From Siphonodentalium dalli (Eukaryota; Mollusca; Scaphopoda; Gadilida; Siphonodentaliidae), in contig CP136069.1 of assembly GCA_032622095.1 (NCBI GenBank), positions 123,618,126 to 123,682,125 of the forward strand: 64,000 nucleotides of DNA, written 5' to 3'. Shown one piece after another: positions 1 through 11,170 of the stretch. The stretch's first letter is position 1, and each line of letters starts with the position of its first letter. The notes beneath the pieces are model-generated. The model had not been told where the DNA came from. It searched no databases and was given only the letters and a program-made list of their open reading frames with translations. A program made the position numbers and the translations under genes.

Positions 1-819
1 AACATATTGTACTGGTGGAATATGATCTTCACGGGCGTCGCTATAGAATAGAGATTCATGGCATGATATATATGAGACAGAGGGCCGAAAAGTATTCCCA
101 AGAAATTTATTATATAAAAAAAAAGTGAAGTTTAAAGATATATACTTAGGATTTCAGGTCAGTTTTACCAAACATTTTTCGCTTTACACCAACACCGTCT
201 GGTATATAAAATAAGATATTTGAACATATTCGAATGAAACATCTTGTTTGATATAGCTAGTTCATGATGTGGGACTATGCATTCTATGATTTAGAGAGAA
301 AGCAATCAGTTTCTCAGTCATCTAGTTTCTCATTCATATTCATTAACAAGATAAGTGTTTTTTTTAATTGAAAAGTCTTAGTTTATATATTTCACCGTTT
401 AAAAAAAAAAATTCAAGGGCGAAGCACCAAGCCAAAAGTGATGCTAAATTAAATAATGTGGGGTATTGTTACGGATCGACCCTACATATTTAAATTCAAG
501 TGTTTTATCGAGAAACATTTAAACTAATCAATTCCATTCTTTACATAAAGAGAAACCCATAATACGTCTAAAAATATTTGCCCAACAGGTACATGTAAAT
601 GAAAATAAATTGAGCATAATTTAGCAAATTAGACAAACGGCATGCAGATTAATTTTAAACTTTAATCTAATATTATAGTAAGTTTCCAATCACACATGGC
701 CAAACTGCACCTTTATTTATTTCCGACTCGGATTCTGATATGTAATCTTCGATTATGGATACGTTAAGACGGAGGAGTATATAGGACAGCGAAGACCACA
801 AATCCGCGCCACCATTTAA
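1..819. other. Non-coding, AT-rich
   Basis: Positions 1-75 resemble an arm of the foldback element at 41642. The rest shows no gene or clear repeat. Confidence 0.5.
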
Positions 820-1089
820 AGATACATAATCCGAATTAACGCTAATTAATTACTATTTCTTTGTCTTCGGGGGTAAACAAGAGTTTATTCGAGTCGGGGC
901 GATACCGAATTGTGTTGAATAAAATGTTGATATATATAACACGTTTTGTAAAAAAAATTATACTGGAGTTGTCGGTGGTTAGCATTATTTTGTTTAGTAA
1001 TTAATCGATTCTGATAACTATGTAAAAAAAAACGTCTTTTGAAGAAATGTTGTTGATACGCTGAGACCATCGAATCGGATTATGTACCT
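820..1089 (+). mobile_element. TTAA MITE, family 1, internally deleted
   Basis: Inverted ends AGATACATAATCCG and CGGATTATGTACCT between TTAA at 816-819 and 1090-1093. Shares CTTCGGGGGTAAA and GGTTAGCATTATTTTGTT with other copies. The TTAA target suggests piggyBac mobilisation. Confidence 0.65.
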
Positions 1090-1688
1090 TTAAATGCAAC
1101 ATCAGATACATGAGTATACAACGACTTTCACATGTGAATATTTTATGTAAAATATAATGCTGGAACACGAGGGAATTATCTATCACGCAACATTTGAGGC
1201 ACGAAAGGAAATGATAAAATATAGATGCTCTATGCATTGATCTGTATTGGCAATACGCTGGCTATGTCTATATATACTGTTTAGACTCCAAAGGAACTTA
1301 TATAATGTTCGACCGCGCTAGAGTGCGTCGACAATACATATATATATATATAGTGGACATACTATTTATGCGAACATTTGTAGGCACGTACGGCACTTTC
1401 ATAGGGTAAACGTGAATATATAGTCTCTGAGAAGAACATGGACACATAAATGGACTTTGTTCTTATATTTATTATTGATAACCCTTCAGTTATGAGTCAT
1501 CGCGTGTTAAAACGTTTGTTATGTAAATATATTACTCTAACTATTCAAGCCATTTTATCAACAAACGGTTGAAAACATTTTGAAAAAATCATGAAGGGAA
1601 GGTTTACATTACAAAAAGGTCAGAGTAATGAAAAATAATTCAGAAACTACAGATTTTCAACCAACATTAATTTGAAAACAAGTTAGTG

Positions 1689-1785
1689 ATGTTAGTTGAT
1701 AAAATGATTTTCACTGTAACAGTAATGTTTACAATGTGTTCAACATGCGAAATCTTGACAATGGATGGAGATGACAATAATAAAA
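1689..1785 (+). CDS. Putative exon 1 of C-type lectin gene, signal peptide
   Basis: Proposed first coding exon of the lectin continued at 8593. From the ATG at 1689 it reads 32 codons with a hydrophobic stretch (MIFTVTVMFTMCSTC, residues 6-20), then an acidic/polar end (DGDDNNK), which looks like a secretion signal plus a short spacer. It ends at a consensus donor (AAAA then GTAAGA) in phase 1, and the exon at 8593 begins in phase 1, so the join keeps frame. A GTG precedes the ATG; I chose the ATG. The link rests on phase, signal character and strand only: 6.8 kb separates it from the next exon, and no second copy lies upstream of the duplicated lectin exons at 53.8 kb. It could instead belong to another transcript. 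Confidence 0.42.
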
Positions 1786-2774
1786 GTAAGAATTTGTCCA
1801 CGTTCTTCTTAGTTATGATGATTTTATGGTTTTACAAACCTTTTTTATTTTTCGCATACTACCCACTTCGAATGACTCATGTCCCTTTAACATTGTCGTA
1901 TCTCTTGGTACGTGTCTCTAGGCCACGAAAATCATATTGTACTGAAATGATGTCAGAGTCTTGTCGATATTAGAAAAACATATCTGAAACCGTTCTATTA
2001 TACTCGGCTAAATGCACACAAATTAAACGCACTCTTCAATATACACCGACTAGAAAAACCATAACCAATATCGCAAACTTCTCGCGCGAAGTCCAGCGTA
2101 TGATGGACCCCCCCCCCCCCCCCCCCCCCCCCAGGCTTAAATTACCGGTTTATCTCACAAATCTCACAAATCACGACCCGCGCGCCCTGAGGACAAACAC
2201 CAGATCATATGCCAATATATACATATAGTACAAATCCACACCAAATCCACACAATATGTATAGTTATCCCATCCAAATGCCCCCCCCCCCCCGGCCACCC
2301 CACTCCATGCATGGTATTACTATATACAATTGTTGATTATTGCACATTTTTTAGCAATGAACTTGGGGGTAGAAGAATATAGTGTGGAATGTCACTATAG
2401 CGATTGCTTGATAGATTCTTCTTGGATATGTGTATAGGCCCGGGTAAAATTTTGTCGAAGATTTTCATGGAAATTGATGCGAAAATTGTCTATATACAGT
2501 GTGAAGATAGGATTATCTAGATTGAGTTTTCGCAAATGAGTGAAATCGGTCCAGGTATAGATATAGGCGAATCCACGCATCGCTTATCTCACACATTATT
2601 TCATCTTATTTTCTTTCGCCAAGGTTGCATTTAGCGAAAAAATATAAATTTTAACTACAATATATAAATATTATATCGTCGGGATGTAATTGGAGATACG
2701 GAAACATGCGTGCATGATGGGTGTGTCTATTTTTCCTTGCTACATACTAAATAGTATATTATGATAATTGTTTG
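1786..2774. other. Start of lectin intron 1; C homopolymers
   Basis: C runs at 2108-2132 (25) and 2280-2292 (13). No coding or known repeat recognised otherwise. Confidence 0.5.
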
Positions 2775-3215
2775 CATCGAATCAGACGGTCACCGTATCA
2801 TCAAGATACAACAACAACTACATTTCTTCAAAATACGCTTTAGTTATCAGAATCGATTAATTGCAGGCTAACCATTGTCAAGTATGGTATCAAATTTCCC
2901 AAAACGTGTTATTTATCAACATTTTGTTCAACGAGATATGGCCGCATTATCACTTGAGTATCACGAAATTGGGCCGTATTACCACTTGATTTTAGAGTTA
3001 TCCATCTTCATCCGCAATTTTGTCCGAGACCTTCCTTTTGCCGGCGTTTTGCTGGGATACAAATAATTGCACATCTCGTGAAAGAACAAACTTCAAAAAT
3101 CGATAACTGATCACTCTTAGCTTTGTTGGGTGAGATCCTCGACTCGAATCAAATATTTTTACCCCCGAAGCCAAAGAAATAGTAATTTAGGAGCGTTGAT
3201 TCGGATAATGCATCT
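2775..3215 (-). mobile_element. TTAA MITE, family 1, one end lost
   Basis: Same interior as the copy at 12179 (ACGTGTTATTTATCAACATT, TTAGAGTTATCCATCTTCAT). The right end keeps TCGGATAATGCATCT before TTAA; the left end is truncated near ATCAGACGGTC. Confidence 0.6.
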
Positions 3216-3589
3216 TTAATGTGTGAACATTGATGATGTTTAAAATTGTGATGTTTTGAAATCATTGGACCACAGGCCCTGAGAAAAAATACCAGATATA
3301 CCATTATACTATACCAGTCATTGGTGTAGTATGTTTTCCCCCAGTGACATGTCGCAGGAGATGATGGACTAAATGTGATTTAGTATTTGCGTACTTGGAT
3401 GCACTAAATGTGATTAGAAACGTACTCCGTATTTTATGTACTTGAACCATGTGACGAAAATCGACAATTTTGGTTCTGTTACACTGGGGGCTCGTCCGCT
3501 CCTCGGAGTCTGTGTCATGATGCGACCGCTCTGGGGGAGGACTCGGTGAGATTCGGTGAGATTAGGTGAATCTCAAAAAGAACGGGGGA

Positions 3590-3815
3590 GTAGTGTAGCG
3601 GTCGCGTAAATATAGAAGGCCGACGACTTCTCTGAGCGACAGGTCGAGATCTCTTGGTCACAGCCGTTATATAGACGCTTTGTGTGAACACCGAAGTGAA
3701 GCAACGTCGAGCTCGGTTAGTCTTTGGATGGGTGACCCGCTTGGGATTCCAGGTGCTGCCAACTTTCGGTGCGACTCCCGCACTTCTCTCTCTCTCTCAT
3801 TCTGTTACACTGATT
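3590..3815 (+). mobile_element. 5S rRNA-derived SINE (SINE3-like), copy A
   Basis: Positions about 3640-3770 follow 5S rRNA: GATCTCTTGGTCAC, GAAGTGAAGCAACGTCGAGC, CGGTTAGTCTTTGGATGGGT, CTTGGGATTCCAGGTGCTG. These include the internal pol III promoter (A box and C box). Copy B at 49482 shares both the 5S part and the non-5S tail (CAACTTTCGGTGCGACTCCC, TTGTTACACT-like end), so this is a SINE family and not a stray 5S gene. Confidence 0.7.
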
Positions 3816-4518
3816 ATTATTCTGCATGCTATTTCATGCACTATACAGACCTCTAACATAATAAGGTGTCAATCGTCAAGGCGTACGTTCGTCAAATTTA
3901 TTTTCGCAATGGGTGTGTGGTTATTGGTGTAGCAATGCAATGGCCGTTGCATGTTTGGCGATGAACCTTTCAACCAATTGGAACATATGCGCCCTTTGTG
4001 AACACTTATCTGATGCACCATTATTTCCACCACTATATACAGGCAAATGCCCGCTCGCATTTCGACTTCATCAATATCTATACATTCAATGGCTTACTTC
4101 GTTGAAGAAGACCAATTTCTTTGTATATATACATCTGACCGATAATGTCTGTTCCCGCAGAAATTGTATAGTTGTTGACTGAAGATGTGTCCGTTGCATC
4201 ATGATGCTCTATACACCATTGCGAACCAATCAATAAACAATCAATTGACGGCCAGGTTTGTTAATACAAGTAATTAAACAGATAAATGGGACATGACCCG
4301 CCGCCGGGGAACAGCTCTCTCACCAAGTATCAATTACATAACCTTAATTCGAATCTCGATTTAACTCAGAACGGTTAGGAGCATGCAATTCTAAGTAAAT
4401 GCTCTCAATTTTCCGTAGCGTGCATTGAAACAGAATTCGCTTATCACCTTCTACTTCCCGCGTTTATCATACACGCCGGGTGTGAGGCACTTTAATTTGC
4501 ATCGAACTGGGCTCTTAA

Positions 4519-4967
4519 AGGTACTCAATCCGATCAGACGCTCCTAAATTACCATTTCTTTGGCTTCGGGGGTAAAAATATCTGATTCGAGTCGAGGAAC
4601 CCACCCATCAAAGCTCAGTGATCAGATACCGATTTTTGAAGTTTTTTATTTCTCGAGATGTGTAATAATATGTGGCCCAGAAACACGTGGTCAAACGGAG
4701 GGTCTCGGGCAACATGGCGAATGAAGATGGATAACTCTAAAATCAAATGGTAATACGGTCAGATTTCGTGATACTTTAGTGATAATACGGCCATATTTGT
4801 TGAATAAAATGTTGATAAATAACAAGTTTTGGGAAATTTGATACCATAGTTGACAGTGGTTAGCATTATTTTGTTGCAATAAATCGATTATGTTAACTAA
4901 ATGAAATAATGAAATGTTGTTGCTGTATCTTGGTGGTATGGGGGCCGTCTGATCGGATTGAGTACCT
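4519..4967 (+). mobile_element. TTAA MITE, family 1, reference copy
   Basis: Best-preserved member: 22-bp inverted termini beginning AGGTACTCAATCCGATCAG, flanked by TTAA at 4515-4518 and 4968-4971. It is 449 bp with no coding. A TTAA duplication is diagnostic of piggyBac-type insertion; the family name is inferred from that alone. Confidence 0.75.
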
Positions 4968-5123
4968 TTAAGTCTATTCCAGTATGTTGCTACCATTCGC
5001 TAACGTGGACAATAACATCACTTTTGAGGGAATAATTTATAATTAACTGAAGAAATAGTTAGCAACAAAATATATTATCCTAATATATAAAACTTAAATT
5101 GTACCATATCCTGTTAATATAGA

Positions 5124-5715
5124 ATGAATATGATATCAGTTATCCTGACGCTAGACATGCTCCACTATAATAATCAAATTCATTACATTCATCATGGTAA
5201 ATTTAAGCCCCTCATCGCGTCATTCATTCGTAAATGGAACAACGATTTAAGCATGGACCTCCCATGCATGGAAGCAAATACTATCGAACCCTTTCAAACT
5301 ATACTACCAAATACTAAATACCTCAGGTTCCAATACCGTATAATAACTAGGATAATCGGAACGAATAAACTAATGAAAAACATACGCATAGTAACAGATG
5401 GATCACGCAAATGATGTCATGCAAAAGACGAAACTATTATTCACATTTTCTACGATTGTCCCATGGTAAAGTCTTTTTTATAAGATGTTGAAGCTTGGTT
5501 CGCAAAATCCGGTATATATATATAAATCTACATCAAAGAAAAGTCTGCTCCTGCCACGCACATCATGCAACAAAAACAAAATAGCTACCAATTTGATCAC
5601 GGAATAGATGTAGAATTGAACAGATTATAGCTCTTAACAACGACCATATCTACGAATTCGACTATAAGTGGTATCAAGTTATGATGACAATCAACGAAAT
5701 GTATTCATCATAATT
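5124..5715 (+). mobile_element. 3' end of a LINE ORF2 (reverse transcriptase C-terminus)
   Basis: The frame from 5124 reads LRFQYRIITRIIGTNKLM, then after a stop at 5412 continues with DETIIHIFYDCPMVKSFF. This is the post-RT segment of L1/Tx1-like LINE ORF2 proteins, where a Cys/His cluster (here ETIIHIFYDCP) ends the polymerase region. A further piece near 5630-5715 (LNNDHIYEF, DYKWYQVM) fits the family's extreme C-terminus. It is 5' truncated and has several stops, so it is an inactive fragment. The precise clade cannot be settled from this much sequence. Confidence 0.55.
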
Positions 5716-6898
5716 ATGTATAATGAATGGGGATGATCCAATATCTCCCGCTAGATTTTTTTTTGCATATAAAAAAAACATGATACCGTACAATACTATT
5801 TACTTTAACTTATACTTCTTGATTTATTTTACTTCACGTCATTACAGGCAACGCATGAGAATCGTCCACTATAAGTTTACTGTTAAAAGAGCATACCACA
5901 TACGCGAATTTATTGTGAGAAAAAAATGAGCACCCCATGCACCCACAACCACACACCCGATCCCTTCTTAATACTTCTGATTGATATCATGTTAACACAT
6001 ATATAGTGTGTCAATATACTTTAATAATGCATGACTATATGTTATTGCATCTTCAAGTTAATATGCATATAAAGTTATTAAAAACAAAACAATTAATGAT
6101 CCAATTAATTTACATCGATGCATATGTTCGATGCCGTAATTATATAAGGAGATTCAGATGATTCCGTTGCGAAAATTGGTTCGTACGTTGCGTTGACACG
6201 ATCCGTTTTTGTCTGCGTCAAGCCATTCACATGTGTACGTTGCGTTATAGCGCAGATCTTCCGATTAATAATTGCAGTTAATAAATTCGATATTGGAATA
6301 AATGCAATAATGAAAATCAATCTGTCCTTAATAAATTGTACGAGAATGTCACACCTGTCAAATCCAAACAACTAACACGATTGACCTAAATATAAGTCGA
6401 ATTTGATTCGCTTCGAAGACAGCCGGCATCGTTTATCAATTGAAAACAAAAAACATCGACGCCATACATAAAGCAAGGCACACACTTGCGTATATTATCG
6501 TATGCGTATTTACCTATATATGCGTAAAACTTATGTGAATTTACGCACGAAAACGATATTCACGCAGGTGTATGAATGTGTCGCTGCTATTCCGAAAACT
6601 TAATAAATTGTGACTCACTTGGTTATTAAACATGTTACTTAATCAATTAAATGTTCTATTCTGGTTTTCCCAATACCTTAATTTATTTTAAAGGAACCAG
6701 TATGGAATTTTACCGAAAACTTCTTTTGGGATTTTGGCCATGTTTTTGAAAGGGTAGAACTTCGAAACTGGACTTATATTCAAATTGATCGGTTGTCAGG
6801 GAAATCGTGTAACTTTTTCTCCATTGTGCATAAACGCTATCAAGATGAAGAACTCTCTGACATGACCTATTGATTAACATAATCCTTGAGTTATACAT

Positions 6899-6949
<51 letters not shown>
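5716..6949. other. Intronic, AT-rich, TA microsatellite
   Basis: A (TA)n tract of about 50 bp lies at 6904-6951; frames over it are artefacts. Otherwise nothing is recognised. Confidence 0.5.
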
Positions 6950-6953
<4 letters not shown>

Positions 6954-7067
6954 CCACTCGTGGTCATACAGTCACTACCGACATGTATACCGATTCGACA
7001 CACACATTCATGGCCATATAGCCACTCATGATATACATATACACCCACTCATGACCATAGCGTTTTA

Positions 7068-7284
7068 AGGGGTGACTGTACAATAAACCCAGCCAATTTT
7101 TGTGACAGAATATTTGCAACAAATGAATGAATTTGAGCCAGTGGTGAGTGCAATGTGCAATGTGCTCTGTGGACGATGTAAACAACAAATTATGCATGAG
7201 CTTATTTTGCACTCAACCCTGGCTCAAATTCATTCTTTTGTTGCATATAATTGGCTGTGTTTAGTGTACAGTCCCCCTTTACTG
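7068..7284. repeat. Foldback sequence with imperfect inverted arms
   Basis: Left arm about 7068-7165 (GGGTGACTGTACAATAAACC, GAATGAATTTGAGCCAG) pairs with right arm about 7200-7284 (CTGGCTCAAATTCATTC, TTTAGTGTACAGTCCCCC). The left arm has an extra TTTGTGACAGAATA. The same foldback occurs in copy 2 (52035-52630), where Helitrons split it. Confidence 0.6.
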
Positions 7285-7289
7285 GGAAA

Positions 7290-7769
7290 TTCTTGATCAT
7301 TCGGATCTCAAATTTGCGACCGTGTCCTTGACCTCGCTCATATAGGCATGTTTCTGGACGTCGACAGATCCGACTCAAATTTGTTATGTATAGGCCTACT
7401 TTGATCCCGGGAACAATATGGGCGGGTCCAATTTCACGTGCGACCACATCCTTGACCTTGACATCGCTCATATATGCATGTTTCTGGACCTCGACCGATC
7501 CGACTCTAATTTGGTATGTAGGCCTACTTTGATCCCGGGAACAATTATTAATATGGGCGGTTCCAATTTCATGTGCGCCCGCGTCCTTCACCTTGAGCCG
7601 ACCGATCCTTCTCAAATTTGGTATGTAGGCCTGCTTTGATCCCGAGAACAATATGGGCGGGTCCAATTTCACGTGCAGCCGTGTCCTTGACCTTGACAAT
7701 GATATCGCTCATATACGCTCATATAGGCATGTTTTGGCCCGCATGGACGAAGTCGGGCACATCAGCTAG
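7290..7769 (+). mobile_element. Non-autonomous Helitron 3' part with internal repeats
   Basis: Ends with a short GC stem (GACGAAGTC) and CATCAGCTAG followed by T, the CTRR-plus-hairpin end of Helitrons. Internally, three to four units of about 130 bp repeat (GGCATGTTTCTGGAC, AAATTTGGTATGTAGGCC, TTGATCCCGGGAACAATATG, GTCCTTGACCTTGAC). The 3' junction (CTAG then TATCTTGTAATTATG) is shared with copy 2 at 53548, so this insertion predates the segmental duplication. The frame of 165 codons across it is an artefact of the repeats. Confidence 0.7.
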
Positions 7770-7879
7770 TATCTTGTAATTATGAAATTTGAGAAAATAT
7801 TTCTTACCAATAAGAAATCATGAGAAAAATGTTAATTTCTAAACATTAGAAAATTTGTTGCAAGAGTATTTTCTAGGTA

Positions 7880-8427
7880 AACCTGGGGGGGGGGGGGTCA
7901 GAAAATATGTTCAGGCACGTATGCTGATTTTTTTCCTTTCGACTCTTGTTGGGACACACCCACCACCCCGCGTCAAAAATTGTTTCAGTTTTCGGCAGTT
8001 TTTTCCCGACCATTTTTGGACACCCACCCCCTTTTAACACTAAAACAGAGATTTGCGGTGGGAAGTTCACAGTAAACAGCTGTATATGAATTTCTGTGCA
8101 TACCATTTGTCATGGATGTTAACATTGACATGTAAATAGGAACGAGTCATTTTGGGGTCATTCGGCCAACAAAACATGGCTGCCAGCGGCCGTCTTGGAT
8201 TTCAAATTCAATCCATTAGCATGGGCTACAGACTATACTGTTTGTCTGATCATCATGACATTTATGTTAATATTGACATTCTAAGGTATTTTAAGCCAAA
8301 CTCATTGCAAAAACAGTCAAAAAGACTTGCAAGGAAAAAAAATTGAGTTGCGGGAAAAAAAAGTCTGTTGGTCCCATCGACCACCCCGGCATACGTGCCC
8401 GGAAAATCTCCCCCCCCCCCTTGGGAA
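7880..8427. mobile_element. 550-bp inverted-repeat insertion, copy 1 only
   Basis: Copy 2 reads straight through (CTAGGTATACTCCAAAG near 53655); copy 1 has about 548 extra bp. Ends are G/C homopolymers followed by related inverted sequence (CAGGCACGTATGC near 7912; GGCATACGTGCCCGG near 8388). No coding. The class is undetermined. Confidence 0.5.
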
Positions 8428-8592
8428 TACTCCAAAGATAATATTTCTTGTCATAAGTTTTTTCTTCTTCTCAAAATAATAAAATAATTTTTAGTAGTGT
8501 GTGCCCCGATTTTCAACATCAAACACACCTCAACCAATTAATATATGTTCTAAAAATGTACCTATATTGTATTTTATTCTTAAATTCCGTAG

Positions 8593-8771
8593 GACTGAGT
8601 CCGGAAGGCTGTAGTGATGGGTGGGTCGGTTTCGGTGACTTATGTTATCTGATTGAACCCGTCGAGTTGACGTTCGAGTATGCCGAGAGCACATGCCAAT
8701 CATTTGGTTCTCATCTTACCAGCATATGGAACGACGAAGAATTCGATTTCATCCAAAAGATTTTATGGAAG
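8593..8771 (+). CDS. C-type lectin domain, exon 2 (N-terminal half), copy 1
   Basis: Encodes the first half of a long-form C-type lectin domain, a secreted carbohydrate- or ligand-binding fold. After a pyrimidine-rich acceptor ending CCGTAG it reads in phase 1 for 59 codons. Visible family marks are the opening EGCSDGW, the LCY cysteine, and AESTCQSFGSHLTSI, which is the helix-plus-strand segment carrying the third cysteine, then NDEEFDFI. The frame is open to a weak donor (AAG then GTGCAT) in phase 0. The next exon (9910) starts in phase 0 with the WIG strand that should follow. A paralogous exon at 53826 is very similar but interrupted. Recognition as a lectin domain is firm; the exact donor is inferred. 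Confidence 0.82.
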
Positions 8772-8926
8772 GTGCATATATATTAATTATCTCTAATATC
8801 ATAAAATGAGGGTGTTCATGTAGTTAATGCTCAGTTCCAATGGGACTTTCTATTCCCGTTTATTATACTATTTCGATGTGGCAACTCTTCAAGAATACTA
8901 AATAGCAGATCGTAATTTGAGATAAA

Positions 8927-9250
8927 TGCTATTTTAATTCTAACTTAATATTTTAATTCCAATATTTTAATTCTAACTTAATATTCTAATTTTAATATTA
9001 AAAATTATAACTTATCATTTTAACGCTAACTTAATATTTTAATTATAATTTAATATTTCAATTCTAACTTAATATTCCAATTTTAATATTTTTACTCTTA
9101 ATTATCATTTTAACTCTAACTTATGATACTATAGTATTTTAATTCTAGCTTAATATTTCAACTATTATTAAATATTATAATTTTAATATTTTAATTTTAA
9201 TTTAATATTTTAATTCTAAATTAAAATTTTAACTCGAATATAATATAATA
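8927..9250. repeat. AT minisatellite in lectin intron, copy 1
   Basis: Degenerate tandem of about 18-24 bp built on TTTTAATTCTAACTTAATA. Counterpart at 55372-55635. The rest of the intron, 9250-9909, is AT-rich; 9512-9730 is absent from copy 2. Confidence 0.7.
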
Positions 9251-9909
9251 TAATTCTAACTTGTTTCTAGTTTATATTTAATATGCTTACATATCAAAGG
9301 CATTGGAATTCTAAGTATGGAGCTATATAACACAAATTTGCTAAAAAGTTAGAATTAAAAAGTTAAGATTAAAAAGTTAAAATAAAAAAAACTCAAGTGG
9401 ATTGAACACATACTAAGTTGGAAGCTGAAGATTGCGAATTGCTTTAAGGCCTACACTGCAAAAAAAACACAAACTGTCTCAATAGAAGAACAAATAGACT
9501 AGGTTCTTCGCGACTAAGAATCATGCATGGGAGAACTTTTAACCCAGAACCAATTGGTTCTATGCCGTATTCAGATCACAGCTAAAAAGAACCAATTCTT
9601 CGTGGCACCAGCTGGTTTGAAGCAACTGGTTATTGAACCAAATTAGAATTTTAGGTTCTAAAATTTATCTTAATGGCAGAACGAAATGAAGAAATGAAGA
9701 AACAAATTGTCACCAGGAAAAAATAACATTGTCATGGTTCTACAACAGTGTAACTACAATTATCATATTATATTATATTATATTATAATGATATATATAT
9801 CAGGTTCAGATTGGGTTTCATTTCCTGTTTCCTGGTGCAAAACTTATTCAAAATTGATAAGAAAACACTATAATTCATATGATCAGAACTGATCCTAAAT
9901 TAATTACAG

Positions 9910-10009
9910 GAAAACATAGCATCGAAAACAGAATTTGCTTGGATAGGATTCAGTTCTGATGACACCAGCACGTGGTTAGATGGCTCCGATCGAACATACA
10001 TCCACAACG
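9910..10009 (+). CDS. C-type lectin domain, exon 3 (central part), copy 1
   Basis: Middle of the C-type lectin domain: 33 codons plus one base between TTACAG and a strong GTGAGT donor (phase 1). It contains the WIGFSS core strand and WLDGSDRTY, the family's W-x-DGS segment. No EPN or QPD sugar-specificity tripeptide occurs, so classical calcium-dependent mannose or galactose binding is not expected. The following intron holds the antisense LicD gene (11171-12073) and then about 26 kb of mobile elements before the phase-1 exon at 37866. The copy-2 exon at 56031 is one codon longer in the same loop (D-D against D-N-D). Confidence 0.82.
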
Positions 10010-10164
10010 GTGAGTGGGACATTCATTTAATATACTTTGGTCAAATCGTAGGATTATGTTCTTGGTGGTCTGTGGTGGAACGATTCGTAGAAGTTGTGTT
10101 AAATGCATTGTCTTCGCGCCATATGCATGGCTTGGTGACTTTTCAAAGAAAGGTCAAATGTTCC

Positions 10165-10612
10165 GCTATTGATCTCTCCAACGTGGGTCGTCGGGTCGAT
10201 GGACCACTGCAGATTTTTCCAATCACAAATTATGTATAAATACTTTTTATTTCCTTGAAATGTGTTATTATATATCTTTTTGGTTTATTTGAAATTAATT
10301 ATATGCATGTTCAGATATATAATTACACCTCACACTCTGTACTCTCTGACCTTCTCTCTAAAATTCTGACATTATCTTCTGTCCCTTTGTCTCGCCTCCA
10401 CCTCATATTTCTTCTTTCTATGGATCTTTTGTATGCCTCTATTATTTACCCCTACTTGACTTGCAGTCAAGTAGGGGTGTGCCATTGTCAAGGGAGAGGG
10501 CGTCAAATAAGCTTATGGCTTGTTGCCTAATCCCATTTTTCTTCTAAATTTGTATCTATTGTAATTATTTATCTGAATGTCCATAGAGGGAAAAATAAAT
10601 ACTGTTTAAACT
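10165..10612 (+). mobile_element. Retroposon with 9-bp target duplication, absent from copy 2
   Basis: A 448-bp insertion flanked by AAATGTTCC at 10156-10164 and 10613-10621; copy 2 has a single AAATGTTCC near 56284 and no insertion. The 3' end (TAAATACTGTTTAAAC after GGGAAAAATAAA) looks like a LINE or SINE tail, and a palindrome CTACTTGACTTGCAGTCAAG occurs near 10452. No coding is recognised. Target duplication plus A-rich tail fit target-primed reverse transcription of a truncated LINE. The 91-codon frame here is chance. Confidence 0.6.
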
Positions 10613-10947
10613 AAATGTTCCGATATACATTTGAGAGATAGTTATTTTGTTTTGCGTCAATGTAAAATGTCGGACGTTTTATTTTATTATACTGTTTTCT
10701 TGAAATATGATGCCAGTATACAAACGAAAAACATTCCTGCCAATGTGCACCGGGTTTTTTTTATATGCAAGTATACAAACGAAAAACATTCCTGCCAAAG
10801 CACCGGGTTTTTCGTTTGTTTATACCGGGTCTTGCATGGGGTTATCTTTGTCGTGGATTAGATTTACGTCTATGCGATAGCTTCCAGTACACCTCAAATT
10901 CCAAGATGGTGCCACCGACTGACGCTTATCCACCCATACCGATAGGA

Positions 10948-11130
10948 AACTCACTATATAGATAGAGGACAACTCACTATATTAGATATAGGACAACTCA
11001 CTATATTACATATAGGACAACTCATTATATTAGATGTAGGACAACTCACTATATTACATATAGGACAACTCATTATATTAGATGTAGGACAACTCATTAT
11101 ATTAGATGTAGGACAACTCACTATATTGGA
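10948..11130. repeat. 24-bp minisatellite next to LicD, copy 1
   Basis: About seven units with core AGGACAACTCACTATATTAG, ending 40 bp short of the LicD stop codon. Uninterrupted here; the copy-2 array (56541-57275) contains a Helitron. Confidence 0.8.
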
Positions 11131-11170
11131 CGTTTCTATCCTGAAATATATTAGAAGATATTTTTAAAAG

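Noticed and set aside
3640-3770. Functional 5S rRNA gene
   Set aside because: Several departures from 5S and a shared non-5S tail with the copy at 49482 point to a SINE.
6710-7048. 112-codon frame with Tyr-Ile run
   Set aside because: Translation of a (TA)n microsatellite.
7202-7699. 165-codon minus-strand frame
   Set aside because: Lies entirely in Helitron internal repeats; the repeated residues are a by-product of the 130-bp unit.
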